The notes under the pieces were generated by a model. It saw nothing but the letters and a program-made list of their open reading frames with translations. It did not search any database and was not told the origin of the DNA. Shown in pieces: positions 26,401 through 38,430 of a DNA stretch of 64,000 bases. Each line of letters opens with the position of its first letter. Within the stretch, counting starts at the first letter, position 1. The position numbers were made by a program, and so were the translations under genes. Source of the stretch: Climacium dendroides (taxonomy: Eukaryota > Streptophyta > Bryopsida > Hypnales > Climaciaceae); the NCBI GenBank assembly GCA_950106755.1, contig OX467082.1, positions 1,116,001 through 1,180,000 on the forward strand, given 5' to 3'.

Positions 26401-27880
26401 ATTGTACTCTACTGAATTCGCGTCATACAAGGCATTGCTCTCTCGGTGCTCACTAGTACGAAGTGAGGACTGTGAAGTTCTATATTGGTCCAGATAGAAC
26501 ATAGTGGACTACAAGGAAGTTGTAGGGGACATAAGCCCATGAGCGTTAGTGACACACTAGTAATTTCAAAATGAGCCCAAGGTATGATCTCAATGTAGCA
26601 GAGGACTATACAGGAGGATCCGACAGAAGTATCCATGTAGTGTTCGTTGCTACTACATAGGTCTCATGTTTGCATAGGGAAGTACTAGCAACGAATGCAT
26701 AGTACAATGTCTGAAGCAATAGTGTTCTACCTGTCGGAGAAGAAGATTCTGAATATGTCATCTCGAAAGCAAAGACATACCACAAGTGCAGAGAAGGCGT
26801 AGTGGACATCCTATTGAATACTATAGAGGCATATCCGTAAGCGTGGACGATGGGGCAGCGGAGGCCTTAGCCATGTCCACGTATTGCGATACATAGATCA
26901 CTGCAATGTAGGCAGTTCACTACAATGTAAAATGCACTTCGAATGTGTGGAGAATGTGGACGTACTACAGCAGTACCCGAAGTCCTACAATGTGTCCCAG
27001 AAGGACTAATGGAATGCAATGCATTCCATCTGAAAATCCTTGTATATAATATGAATCGTAGTAGGACTCCTCCAGACATGCGAGAAGTCACTTCTAGTAT
27101 TATCATGACATAAGCAGCAGTCATGTGACGCAACAAATATTTTTTTTCAGGGAAGATAATACCAAACCGCTCTATTTTGCAAAGAAAAGACATCACGCAC
27201 TTGCTAACAATGAACACGAATGGGCTTTGTTGGCTAGCAATGTCAGCTGTACATGCTCCTACTCTGTTTACTATGTCGTATGAAGTAAAGACCTTTACTA
27301 CAGAGGAATCCTGAAAGCGTGCATGACTTTTCCAAAGAACCCTTGTCCTCAAGCAATGAAGGTTTGAACAAACAAAGATTGTACAAAAAAAAATCGAAGC
27401 CATGATTGGAAATTAGGAAGGCCGTACCTGACTCTCCATTAGAAGATGCGCTGCATGAGTGTCGTATGCATTCCATCCGAGGCGTTTGCGTCGCACATCC
27501 CGTCTCCCGGAACTCACTCGCGTCTCCTGTGTCCACCACTGCAAGACCAATTGCTTGACCTCATTGCGGATTCCACCTTCCCTTGTCTTTCGAGCTGGAA
27601 CTGCAAAATGTGAGGAAGTTTCTGTTGTAGCTGATCATAGTCTCTCTACAGCAGCTAGCAAATTCTCCTTTCTTGTACCGAGTATGCTATGGAACTTTGA
27701 GATGTCGGAATCTAATTCGCTCACCACTGCCTCCAAGATTGCCCTCTTGCGAACCAGCATACTCGAAGAAATCAATGAGGAATTTTCATGGCCACCAAGT
27801 CCGACTTAATATTGAGCAGAATCTATCGTTGGGCCTTTGCTTCTTCAGGAGTAGGGTAATAACTAGGGAGGAGCGGTCAA
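23494..27880 (-). pseudogene. Decayed transposase-like gene with DFAENY and GHGKGEWDG motifs
   Basis: Read leftward. The first recognisable exon ends at 27428 (block EVKQLVLQWWTQETRVS, RRDVRRKR) with a TGA at 27637. A 1.5-kb intron joins it in frame to an exon starting 25932 (MELYTHF, then KDRNVCCCRYHIQVLYLLEALN). That exon runs through HWKQFQYKV and DFAENYTFEIQNEIQS to a frameshift near 25222 and TAG at 25193. Next come ISDDKMHDSAF and GCAAQFKSEKA (about 25125-24960), GTGHGKGEWDGAGAVVKRAL (about 24690-24630), and a C-terminal part (GKYYKKWG) ending at a stop near 23494. The spaced D..D..D/E pattern suggests an RNase H-like transposase. I know this motif set from repeat proteins in plants and invertebrates but have no firm family name. 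Start not determined; stops and frameshifts make it inactive. Confidence 0.6.
25933..27427 (-). other. Large intron of the DFAENY-type pseudogene
   Basis: Donor gtacgg at 27427 and acceptor acttgcag at 25933 join two blocks in phase 0. The intron is full of AGTACT-type palindromes, as is the rest of the island, and shows no convincing exon. Confidence 0.55.
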
Positions 27881-30800
27881 ATGGTACGACTACTAAAAAC
27901 CTTTTCCAAAACAACAGCTTTGAAATCGGAATCCCCAATACGCTGTAGCAATCGTGAAAGGGAATTCGTGAGGCGACTCGCACTCCTCCAAATACTAGTC
28001 CGGTGCCTTCTACATCCCCATCGTAGATCTGGCGCAGAATTGGCTTCCACACCTGCCGCGACTGCGTCCTCGGCAATGCTGCGTTGGCTGCGACTACGGC
28101 GTTGACGATCCCTCCATTGTTGTCGTTGATTCAGTACCACAGCATCCTCCGCCCGCCGCCGCGTTCGTGGCCCCGGCCGCGTCATCCACTCATTTGCCGG
28201 AATACTTCAAAGGCGACATTGCAACAGCCCCCGATCATAAAACAAATTCTCATCACTCCTGCCCCTATCTTCTTCGCTGCATAAAGATGCAGCATTGGAT
28301 TTCTGTGTACTGCCTTCCAAACCCAACATCGTAGTTCTACTGCTCATTCTATGCACTAACTTTCCCTACAGAACCGTCACTGTTCTTCTTCGGAACTCCG
28401 GAACAAGAGAAGTTGGCGGCGTTCATCGTTCCCGATGCATAGACGCCAGAGAATGCAATTTTGAAGTCTCCATAAAAGCAAACCGCAGGGGCGGATGAAG
28501 AGGTAGTTGGACAAGCAGTCCATGGTGGCAATGGCATGGGCCCCCCCCTAGGACTTTGCAGTACTGTTTGTCTACGTTGGAATACTACAGGGAGCCAGAA
28601 CTTCAGAAAATTGCTAGAAAATGGCAGTTTTTTATTTCTATTTTTTATAATTATAGGAGGTCCTTAAAAAATTAATATAAAAAGTGGACATTTTTTCCAA
28701 CCCCCTGAAGTCACTGGAAGTGCAAAAACCAATTCATAATATTAATTTCCATGAGTGGAAATTACCTACAAATGTAGCTCTGTTCTGGCCAATGTATAAG
28801 CCCATGAAATGAGGCAATCACAAATCCCTCTCCTGGGAAGTTGTATTTCCATAACAAGAAGGAGCCCACGAAGTCTGACACCCTAACTCTTCAGAAAAGG
28901 TACTCAAAAGTACTAAAAAACCCTAAAACTATTTATGTGACATTTGCTTAAAATTCAAAAAGCCATCCTTAATCATTTTTGAAAATTTTCAAAAAATTCC
29001 AGTACATGAGTTGATGATGGAAGAGCACTCACCCCAAATTTCAAGTTGATCCCATCTTTTCTCCAACACTTATGGCATCAAACAACTTCCGCACGCAACG
29101 GGTGACGGAAAATAGTACAAGTGTTTCTTGCAATCACCCAGAACCTTATCAAGATACATCTTTGACATCTAGCAGATTTCATAATAGAGGTCCGTATACA
29201 CCTTCAATTTGTTGGATTACGTACCTTGAACCCACAAACGTGGAATGCAAATACTCTTAAGTTGTTTATATCTATCACGTGTTCTACAATGAACAAAATA
29301 TCACTTCAAGCCTTTGGAACATACTTTGGAAAGGATTGCCGTTGAATGTTGCTTAATCCGCTAGCTAAAATATACTATAGTTGAAATGAAGAATTCACAT
29401 TGTTGATCTCCAATAACTTGTCTCTCTACTGAAATGAAGACAGTAGGACCATAGAGGGGACTTTCTCCTTGGATTCCAAGGTCTTCGATTTGTATGGCAT
29501 TGAGTCCGTTTTGTTCTCCAATATTCAAAGAGTAGTCGTTGCTTACAAAGTATGTGTAAGGCTTCTTCATTCCAAGGTTATTGTGATGCTCCTGCTTTTA
29601 AGGGCCGGTTTATACTTGCAACTAAATTGAAGGCTAGCCCGAACTTTCCAAATTTGAACTAATAGGATAGCTCTATTCCTCCAAACCTAGCCCAAAAGCT
29701 TTATACTAGAGCCAAATTGAACCCACCACTCATCCTGCTTGTTGCCTTAAGTATCGTGGTTTTGGTGCCAAACCATTTAGCCCAAGGGAGCAATTGGAAT
29801 GACATTTGGGGTGGCCCGATTTCCCATCTAGGGCCAAATTGGGCTCTTTCATTGGATCGTATAGATCTTTGCCGTCCACTAATGCAAAGTCTTTTTTATT
29901 TTTTATTTTGGTGCATGTTTGTTAATTGTGAGCTCAAGAAACTTCCTCCCATCTACATTATCAATATTTCAATTTGAAAATTGGGAGGAGTGGGGTTGAG
30001 TTTAGAAGCTTTGGGGAAAAACAATATACAATTTATAATATATAATAATAATTATATATAGTTTTGTTGTTTCATCTGGTGTTCTATGAAATTAGTTTTA
30101 ACTGAATATGAGATGTTTAAGCTTATTTGGTACAATCATTTTTAACTCATTCAATGTGAAATGCTTACTTTTAATTGGTATTTGGTATACAAGGGCTTAT
30201 TCATTAAATTGAGGGAAATCATCATTTTAAGACTTTGAAATCATGAGTGCAGAGCTGCATTAAATTAATAGTTTTTGAATCCAAAGATAAATAGAATTCA
30301 ATTTACAACAACAATTTTTTTTACCTTGTTTATGGACATGACTTAAAACAAGCAAGGGAAATTATATCAATAATCAAGAATAACATAAACATTTGTCATA
30401 TGACATGCTTCAAAACAAGCAATATATAGAAAAGCAAGTGAATTAAAATTCAATAAACTCAATTTACTCTAGAATGACTACACAAAGAGTGTAACTTTTG
30501 CTCACATTTTCACTTGAAGTAAAAGAATTATGAAACATTCTATTTAAAAAATCTATGTAGAAGTAAAGAGGCACATGAAGCTCTCAACTTCTATATATCA
30601 TTTTCTCACTATTTTATTTATCATATACTATTAATAATAAGGGAAGTCCAGAAGTCAATAACTTTGAAAACTTGACACAATTCCCTAAGTATTGCTATGG
30701 TTTGTACAATTGTTCTTTACAACCTCCTACGCTTTCAACTTTGTCAGGCCTCTAAAATTGAGATGGATAGTGGGGCCTACTTCCACCATTCATTCCACTG

Positions 30801-30919
30801 AAGAAGCCTACACTTTGAGAATCACATCCCTTCTACTTTGCCTTCCGCGTACTCAAAAGAATTTCTAAAGTGGAAAGAGATCTTGATCCTCAAGGAGGTA
30901 GCCTTGACAATTTTGTATT
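27881..30919. other. Right flank of the decayed island, then AT-rich intergenic DNA
   Basis: Bases 27881-28560 are mixed-composition and may hold the 5' end of the transposase-like pseudogene, but no frame is convincing. A hAT-like end motif (CAGGGGCGGATGAAG, 28486) and a run of eight C (about 28542) mark the edge; no matching second end was found. From about 28600 the DNA is AT-rich, with a 69-codon open frame at 29570-29361 (minus) that I cannot assign. No other genes seen. Confidence 0.5.
30911..30919 (+). repeat. Left 9-bp target-site duplication (TTTTGTATT)
   Basis: Identical to 47947-47955, immediately outside the right terminal repeat. Nine bases is the standard duplication length for Mutator-like elements. 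Confidence 0.85.
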
Positions 30920-30995
30920 CAACGACGCTAGCATGCGAGCTTGGAGCGGCGAGCTTGTGAGCGGCGAGCGAGGAGCTCGTGAGCAGGGAGCCTGA
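30920..30995 (+). repeat. Left terminal inverted repeat of the 17-kb element
   Basis: Begins CAACGACGCTAGC and continues as GAGC-rich subrepeats (gtgagcggcgagc) to about gtgagcaggg. Sharp GC-rich patch in AT-rich surroundings. Confidence 0.8.
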
Positions 30996-31299
30996 AAATT
31001 AATTATTTTTAAATTAAAAGTAAATTTAAAAAAAATAAAATTGGACTTAAAATTTATTTACTTTTTTTAGTAAATTATGAGTCCTATGACCGCTTGCCCT
31101 ATTACCGTGCTTTTCACAAAGTTTTCATTTTCAAGGTAGTAATTTCTTTTATATGGCAAAATTAAAGAATATTACTTCTTTCATGTTTAACCAGTTCCCT
31201 TCAATGATTGCATTTGTGATGTCCATAAACTATAAAAATAATAATCCTACTACAATTGCTTTGCTTTTAGCTCAATACAGGGATTGCACCTTGGCATAA

Positions 31300-31395
31300 T
31301 TAGAAGCCTCACGGGATTCGAACCCGGGCCACCTCATTCTAGTCTCATAGACCTCTCGCAATTTTGCTAATATACTCTCAACTTAATGGAGTGAC
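31300..31395 (-). repeat. tRNA-related SINE-like fragment
   Basis: On the minus strand, TTAGCAAAATTGCGAG resembles an A box and GGTTCGAATCC is a perfect tRNA B box, about 35 bases apart. The sequence does not fold into a complete tRNA acceptor stem that I can see, so I read it as a tRNA-derived repeat rather than a tRNA gene. Confidence 0.45.
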
Positions 31396-31613
31396 CACAT
31401 CTTCACATAGAAGTTATTTAAATGGGTAACGGTTTCATCATCCCAAAGAAGAATTACACAGAAAATGAGAAGTACAAAATTTTATAACCATACAACAACT
31501 ACAAAGCAGACATTTCATAAAAAAAACACAAATGCCAATATTTTGCAATTCAATTGTTTAGAACTTCATATTCATAGTATATAATTCAAGTACATAGAAA
31601 AAAATATTTGTGC

Positions 31614-34600
31614 CTATTCCGGAATAGTAATAATCCCCGCTCGAACTAAGAGAACCTTTAACTCGTTGAAACTATAGCTTGGTGCATGAATGAATTTGTC
31701 ATCCTCCATGCTCATCTTGCAGAAGTATCGATACAAGTAGTACAAATGCTTGCAATTAACATATTGCTGACGTCCTCCAATGGCAGATACAACCATACTT
31801 ACAAAGTCTGGACATGTGCAGGAAGGGAACATACCCATTGTAATGCGATACACATTTTTTTTGTCATCTGCTCCTGTCTCCAATGATACAATTGCACCTA
31901 GACCTGGTAATGGAAGCAAGGTCACTCCTATGATTTGGCCTTTGATATTCCTTGCACTTTCCCACTTGTTCCGTTGCTCTATTGTGGGGGCATTTGCAAG
32001 TCTACGAATACTACGATTGTTCCTCACTGTTGGATACACATCTGCATTTGATGGCGGTGCATGATCATATAAAACAGTCTGAAAAACCTTCGACATACTG
32101 AAAATTTTACGTGGTGATAAAGTTGGTCGCTCCTGCAGACAGAATCCCGCATGCTGCAGGAGCAAAGTCTCTTCCCGACTTAAATTGGTCCCACTTAAAA
32201 CAGGCCAAATGTCTGGCAAACTTGGCCAGTCAATGACCCACTTCCGCTTTGTACCTTTCACACAACGTTCAATGTCATCTGAACAAAACCAGAAGTCACT
32301 TATCACCTCTCTCCTGCTTCCGTAATCTTCTTTTCTTCCGCGATAAGTTGGAGCTGGTGTTCCCTTCCGTCCCTTCGAGATTTTTGCAGTGCATTTCATA
32401 TTTGACCCCCGCTGTTGAGCATAACATCTTGCATTCGATTTGTGGCTGATCCTTGCAATGTGCCACTTAGATGTATCACAGTCACTTTCAAATGCAACTG
32501 TAACATGATTGAAGTCATTTGTCCCTTGTTCTTTTCCTTTGTCACTAGAAGACTCCACCCCAACCACAGATGACCTTGTACGAATACGAGGTTGCGAAAA
32601 ATTAACCTTGTCCGGTCGATGTGAATCCCCTGCATCACCAATAGGTACGTCCAACTTCCTCTTTGTGCTTCCAAAGATTTCCTCTCCCTCCAAGTGTGGT
32701 ACACGAATTCCAAAACCTTCACATCCAGGTAAGGTATTCAATGCCTCTGCCATCTTCTTAGGGTCTCCACTTCGTCTAGCAGCTCTCAACTTCAACTCAC
32801 CTTTCGATGGGCCACATCCAGATGCATGCCCTTTTAAATAAGCTCGATAGTTAGTCATTTGCATCCACGCACGGATGCTGTCATCGCATGTAGCATCAAA
32901 TAGATTGTTTCCTCGATTGCCAGACATTTGGAGCCACTTATTGTGAATTGTCTCCGACAAATTGCAAGAAGGCATATCCGCCATCTCTTCCAAATTCAAA
33001 TCCTACATTGCATCACAAGCAAAGAAAAAAAATTGCAGTCAATTCCATACATTACAATCTTCCGCAATAAAAAAAAGGACTATTACATCCAGTAATTTAA
33101 TTTAGTTTAGGGTAGAATTTTGAAGACGACAAAATCCTTCATGCTATTCTTCATAAACGATTTCTCTATGCGCTTAACTACTAAAACACCAAGAAAAATA
33201 TTAACAATTAATACCATTTCCTTTAATTCTATTCACCTCCCTTTATTTTAGATCATTTACGTATCCTATTTTATTACTAAAACAAAGACCATGTCCTTGG
33301 GGTAGTCTTCTATATCTACTCTAATGTACATGATACAGAAATGTTGTACTCACCATTTGCATGAATCCCCCCCATTGCCGATATCGAAAATGCCAAAATG
33401 CTAACCAGTGATCTAAGTGATGAAGCGCATCTTCAGTTGCTGCTCCAGATGATAACCACCATGACTTAATTGCTAGATATCGTGTCTCCGCTTCTTCCAT
33501 TGTCTTCGAATCTTTGTATTGTTTACAAAGTTTTGTATGCTGATGTTGGAATTCCTCCTTGATGTATTTTTGAGTATGCTTCTGAAGTGAAGTGCTCCAA
33601 TGCAGTAAGCATGTTCGCTCACGATTCTCCATTCTGTCACTAGCTGAACCATTTCCATAGACTATACGAACAGCATTCCAATTTGCCATAGCGCTATCTG
33701 CCATGAATCCCTTGAAGTTTGGGTGATGTACTCCGTTTCGTGACATGACGGCATTCAAACACTTCCAAAATTGCACTTGAATTTCAGTATCTTCAGATTG
33801 CATATCACAGACTGCAATGGTCATTACCTTCTTGTATTGTGCATCATAAACATGACATGCCATTGTTGTCCACTCCTTCACACGCTTCACATGGTCAAAC
33901 ATCATCCAAGCATTCTCCAAATTCCCTCCAGGTTGCATGCGCTTCACCAAATCCACTCCACTTCCAGGACCTTCAGTAAGCATCTTGAAAATGTAAACTT
34001 TCTCCTTTCCCTGTCCTGGAAATACGCTGTCGTGAATGAATTCAAACTTTGATTCCTTCTTCATGGTCATGATGTTATCAATTACACCTCCTCCATTGCT
34101 TGAGCGAAATGATGATATGACATTTCTAACATTCGGACTGCTTAAGAATTCAAAGCGATCCATCACTTCCTCCAACTCTTCTCCCTTCAACATTTTTTTT
34201 TCCCCTTGACCATCATGAAATAAATAGTTCGTCAAAAACTCTTTGCTTGCAGACAAAGCAATTGCTGAGTTAGTGGCCTTTGGTGTCTTAGCCACTTCAT
34301 CTGCTAGAAGTCCACAAATTTTTTTTGCAGAATCCCTGTACATTCCTTTTGCAACAGGGTGAGTGTGGTCTCCAAAGTGAATTGCAGCTCTACTCATATG
34401 TGGATTAGCACTATAGCAATAGTAAATCCGAGCATCACACACACTTAGGCATGATGGTGAAATCTTGCACACTTTGCAAACAAGCGTACAATCTTTTGAA
34501 GTATTGTTTCCTACTTCAAAAGGAAATGTTGTGTAGCCACTCCATTCTGTCTCATTGCGTTTAGAAGTCCTCTTCACATAATCACAATCTGGATTCTCAC

Positions 34601-35513
34601 AAGCAAGATGACCTGCACAATATGACTTACGGAACTTCAGATTGTCAGAGTTCTGAATGTTTGTAGTCACCAATTTGCACCAAGGATGTCCATCGTATCG
34701 CTTATCCATTCCTTCCAAGTTCTTCGCTGCTGCTGAAGAGGACGACAATCGACAAGGAGGCAATTCAAAAATGACATTTCCATTGAATACGGCTGGAAGA
34801 AATTGCACGCGGTGATGCTTCATACTGTTGAGGTCCATTGTGGATAACTCGTTCCTTGAACGATGCATAGATGCCAATCTCTTCAGGCATTCTATTATAC
34901 TCAATCGACTGATTGCACTTGGATGCAACGGGGGACGTGACACAGAAGAACGCCCTGGACTACTGGATAGGGTGTTCTGCACCGAAAATGGACTTCCATT
35001 TTCATTTAGAGCAGCCTTGTTAGGAAGCAATGGCTCTAACACTTCTAACTGAAGAGATTCTCCTGATGAATCGCTAGACAACTCGATAACAGAATCTTCT
35101 TTCTCTAGTTTCACTGCACGAAGAACAGAACCATGTGGAACAGCTCTAGACACTTCTCGAGTCGAACTAGGAGATAATACATAATTAACATACGGCATAT
35201 TGACAGTAGAAGTATCTGAATGCCGACTTGGGATTTCTGATGATGAAGATACCAAACACAAAGGAAGACCGTAAGCTCTATAGTTCCCCTTCGATAGATA
35301 CCAACAATGACCACTTTCTTCTTCAGACTTCACCATAGGAATTGACTCTTGCACTTGTCCTGACAGTGACATCCTCTCTTCTTCAACATAAATGGAAGAT
35401 TCTACAAACTTGAAACGAACATGTAAGAGATGGCTCAATACTTTTGCTCGTCCTCCTTCATTAACCGGAAAAATAAGTGGAACTTCATATCCATCTACAC
35501 GAATGGAAGCCAT
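31614..35513 (-). CDS. MULE-type transposase with zinc-binding region and SWIM finger
   Basis: Two exons: 35513-33354 and 33002-31614, joined in phase 0 (gtgag donor, atgtag acceptor), about 1182 residues, no internal stop. An in-frame ATG three codons upstream (35522) is an alternative start. Residues about 1-240 are low-complexity with acidic Ser/Glu patches. Residues about 300-388 hold a Cys/His cluster (YCAGHLACENPDC ... AAIHFGDHTHPV), resembling WRKY/GCM- or FLYWCH-type DNA-binding fingers. A DDE-like core follows: MMFDHVKR (about 540), FMADSAMANWNAVR (about 605), then RTCLLHW. The C-terminus has a SWIM finger, CTCPDF ... VNCKHLYYLY (about 1115-1141). MULE cores with a C-terminal SWIM finger are well known; the enzyme would cut and join element ends in the nucleus. 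It is transcribed toward the left terminal repeat and is intact by reading frame. Confidence 0.75.
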
Positions 35514-35522
35514 GATATACAA

Positions 35523-37070
35523 ACCATATGCAAAAACTACACAAGATGTAAGAGTGTAATCCTTATAGGTCAGTGCTGAACCACTTCTTTTTCTACGGTA
35601 TAATGACGTACATGGAATTTGAATTCCACCTCAAATTAGGAGGCGTAGGAATGGACGACCCTCCTTTCTTAGTTACTATTATTGAATCCAAATTTTTAGG
35701 TAGCCATTTTAAAGCACTTATTCTGCACCGCCTTCCTATAATACATTCACAGCATCTCAGAGGCTATGTTTGGCATCATAATTATGTGTCCACATCACCT
35801 ACGCAATAGAAAAATGAAGCACCTACTTTTGAGCTGCTTCAATTAGAATAATATTAAACGCAAACATGTAGCTATGTCAGTTAGTTCCAAATTGTGTGTA
35901 AATTAAGATTTCAGAATATGGTTTAGGAAAGTTCACTAATGGTTATTTTTGATATTTCTCTAGTATGAGATGGCATTTTCAAATGGACAATTTCAGCGCC
36001 GACGTTATCAATTAATATCACAATGCAGCAAAATTACCTCACATTCAGTGGTTGGATGAAAATTCAAAAATCAGGTGAAAACATAGTATAAAAAAAAGGG
36101 CGGGGTTCACAATATCAATTGCACCACCCAGCCTTAAGTCTCCTTGTCAAAGCGCATAGCTCTCCCTCTTTCTTATTTCAATCCTTTCTTTATTCCGTGC
36201 AATTGTATAGATATTGCTTTCACTTGCATTTTGAGTTTCAATGACTGCGACTATGTTTTCAGTTTAAAGATTCTTCAGCGCTTGTTTTCAATTCTTAGAA
36301 GATAGTACAAACTAGTACTCATTCTCACGTTGATCTCATTTGGGCATTAGAAGTCATCTTTCAATTCTACAGCTTCGGAGTTCATTCACCGGAAGAAGCC
36401 ACGAACTACCGTGACTGTCGTCAACTTAAACTGGAACATTTTTTTTAATTAGGAGCGTTCATCAATCATCCATCCTTGAAGTCTAAGTTCTTAAAGTACT
36501 TTTATATTAGGACTCCTGTTCTTCTGCAACGTCTTAGGACTTGGTCATTCTTTTCTTCATGTGGAGAATAGATATTTCATTAAAATGATGCCATTTTAAC
36601 GCCATTTTTCTACTCTTTTTCTACAAATGGTGTACATTTAGAACACATGCTCTAAACTGATGTAGGACTGGTGTACATTTTAGAACACATGCTTTAAACC
36701 TGCAAGTGCCAAGTTTGCGGAATAATGCCGTTTTAACGAAATATCCGTTAAGGGTTGTGCTAAATCATCAATTCCTCATTATTTTTTCGATTGATCGCGT
36801 CTCTTCAACACTCACAGAATGTCTAGCTTCATTCACACGTGGCAAGGTGAGGGGGTTGGTAGTTTAGTACTTTTTGGAACCCTGACAGTTGTTGTCCATA
36901 CCGGTACATCTGTGCTGGGCCGGTTCAAGGGTAGTCAATTACCAAACCCACAGTCCAAGTTTTCCCCATAACGCTGTTTAACTTTCTTAAATGATTTCAC
37001 GTCAGCAAGCCATTTCGCGTGCCGGACACTTCTAAAATGGCTTTTGTTGCTTTCACGATATGTAGAGTAA
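35523..37070. other. Spacer between the two genes of the 17-kb element, left part
   Basis: No convincing exon. Probably holds the transposase promoter. A 30-bp direct repeat (gtgtacattt(t)agaacacatgct.taaac) occurs twice, near 36629-36657 and 36669-36699. Confidence 0.5.
36629..36699. repeat. Direct repeat of about 30 bp, two copies
   Basis: Both copies read tggtgtacattt followed by agaacacatgct and a taaac end, with one indel and one substitution, separated by about 11 bases. Confidence 0.8.
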
Positions 37071-38334
37071 GAGCGCGTTTCCATTGACCGCCTGGACCTC
37101 CAGGTCCGGGAGGTCCAGGCGGTTTCCATTGGGGGGAAGGGGAAGCTGGACCTCCAATCAGACGTCCAGGTCCCCCTCCAGCCTCCAGGCCTGTTGAAGC
37201 TGAAAAACAGACCTGGAGGGCCTGGACCCACTGGACCCCCCCAAACTTGGAATACGACAGCCCATGTCGTGCTACAGGGTCCTGCAAAAATTCTCTGAAA
37301 AGTTACTGCGGAAGCCTTGTTTGCCATATGTAAATCCAGAGTGGTTAGTAATTCTGTGTTCCCATTTCCAAAGCCCTGAGCAGCTTGGGCATGGGGGTAT
37401 GGCTCCCTTGCTAGGCTGGGAAGAAATGCTGAAATTTTATTTTATAATTTTTATTGATTCTTTACACTGACTGCTGAAGTGATTGAGTTGAGTTCATTAT
37501 GCTGAGGGTATTCATGTTGATATCACAGAATTTTTAATTATTAAATTTTCATCATAATTTTCAGTATTTATATTAATAATAAAATAATAAGACTAATATT
37601 ACTTAACAATATGAAATATGAAATAGTAATACTATTAAATAATTAATAATGTTTATATTAATGTTAGAATAATTATAAATATTAATTAACAATGAATAGT
37701 ATGTAAATGAATGCTGAATTTTTTTTCATAAATAATATAATATGTGAATTTTCAATGGGTAAAATCAGTTCAAAGGAAAAAAAACATTACAAGAATAAAA
37801 TGGACACTAATGGATTTTAATTAACTCTTAAAGGACCAAGCCCTTTTATTTCCTTCCTAGAAAACAATAATTAAAAGCAATAATTGAAAGCAATAATTAG
37901 TAATACGAATTAATAATAATAATAAAACAATAATGAATAAAATTAATTAATAACAGTAATTAACATAATTAATTAATAACAATAACTAATATAATTAATT
38001 TCTAACAGGAACTAACATAATTAATTAAGAACAATAATTAACATAATTAATTAATAACAATTATTAACCTAACTAATTAATAACAGAAACTAATATAATT
38101 GATTAATAACAATAATTAATAGAATTGATATGGCTTAAGTTCAGTATATACCTTTTCAATTTACTTCGGAGTAAGCTGAGTTAACAACCGTTTTCTAATT
38201 GCCTTGCTATGGCTCCTCCAGGACCTGGAGGTCCAGCTTCCAATGGAAAGCTGGACCTCCCTTCCGGCCATCCGACTCCCATCCAGTCCGCCCTCCAGGA
38301 GCTGGACGTCCACGAGGGTAATGGAAACAGCCTC
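37071..38334. mobile_element. PIF/Harbinger (Tourist-like) element, 1264 bp, TAA target duplication
   Basis: Left end GAGCGCGTTTCCATTGACC; right end, read on the minus strand, GAGGCTGTTTCCATTACCC; inverted similarity continues through CTGGAC.TCCAG. TAA flanks both ends (37068-37070 and 38335-38337). A GAG/GGC...GTTT start with a TAA/TTA duplication fits PIF/Harbinger elements. GC-rich TCCAGG-rich arms enclose an AT-rich core (about 37440-38150) dominated by ttaattaataacaat repeats. No transposase is encoded. Confidence 0.7.
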
Positions 38335-38391
38335 TAAATTGAAGACTACCATTACAACAAGTCTCCAACAACCAACTGAACTGAAACCTGT

Positions 38392-38430
38392 GAGCGATGC
38401 TATGGTTTCTGAGCGATGCTATGGTTTCAT
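38392..38430. repeat. 19-bp tandem duplication
   Basis: Two adjacent copies of tgagcgatgctatggtttc, just right of the PIF/Harbinger-like element. Confidence 0.85.

Noticed and set aside
29361..29570. 69-codon minus-strand frame with protein-like composition
   Set aside because: Could be a remnant of a repeat protein, but no family or adjacent exon was recognised.
29600..29900. Possible MITE starting GGGCCGGTTTATACTTG after TAA
   Set aside because: No matching inverted end with a second TAA could be found.
31300..31395. Possible tRNA gene
   Set aside because: B box present, but no closing acceptor stem or proper anticodon arm could be drawn.
32509..32841. Plus-strand open frame opposite the transposase
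   Set aside because: Shadow of the long minus-strand coding exon, whose domains are recognisable.
36997..37327. Open frame with collagen-like Gly-Pro-Pro repeats on the minus strand
   Set aside because: It is the translation of the TCCAGG-rich arm of the PIF/Harbinger-like element; no splice or start context.
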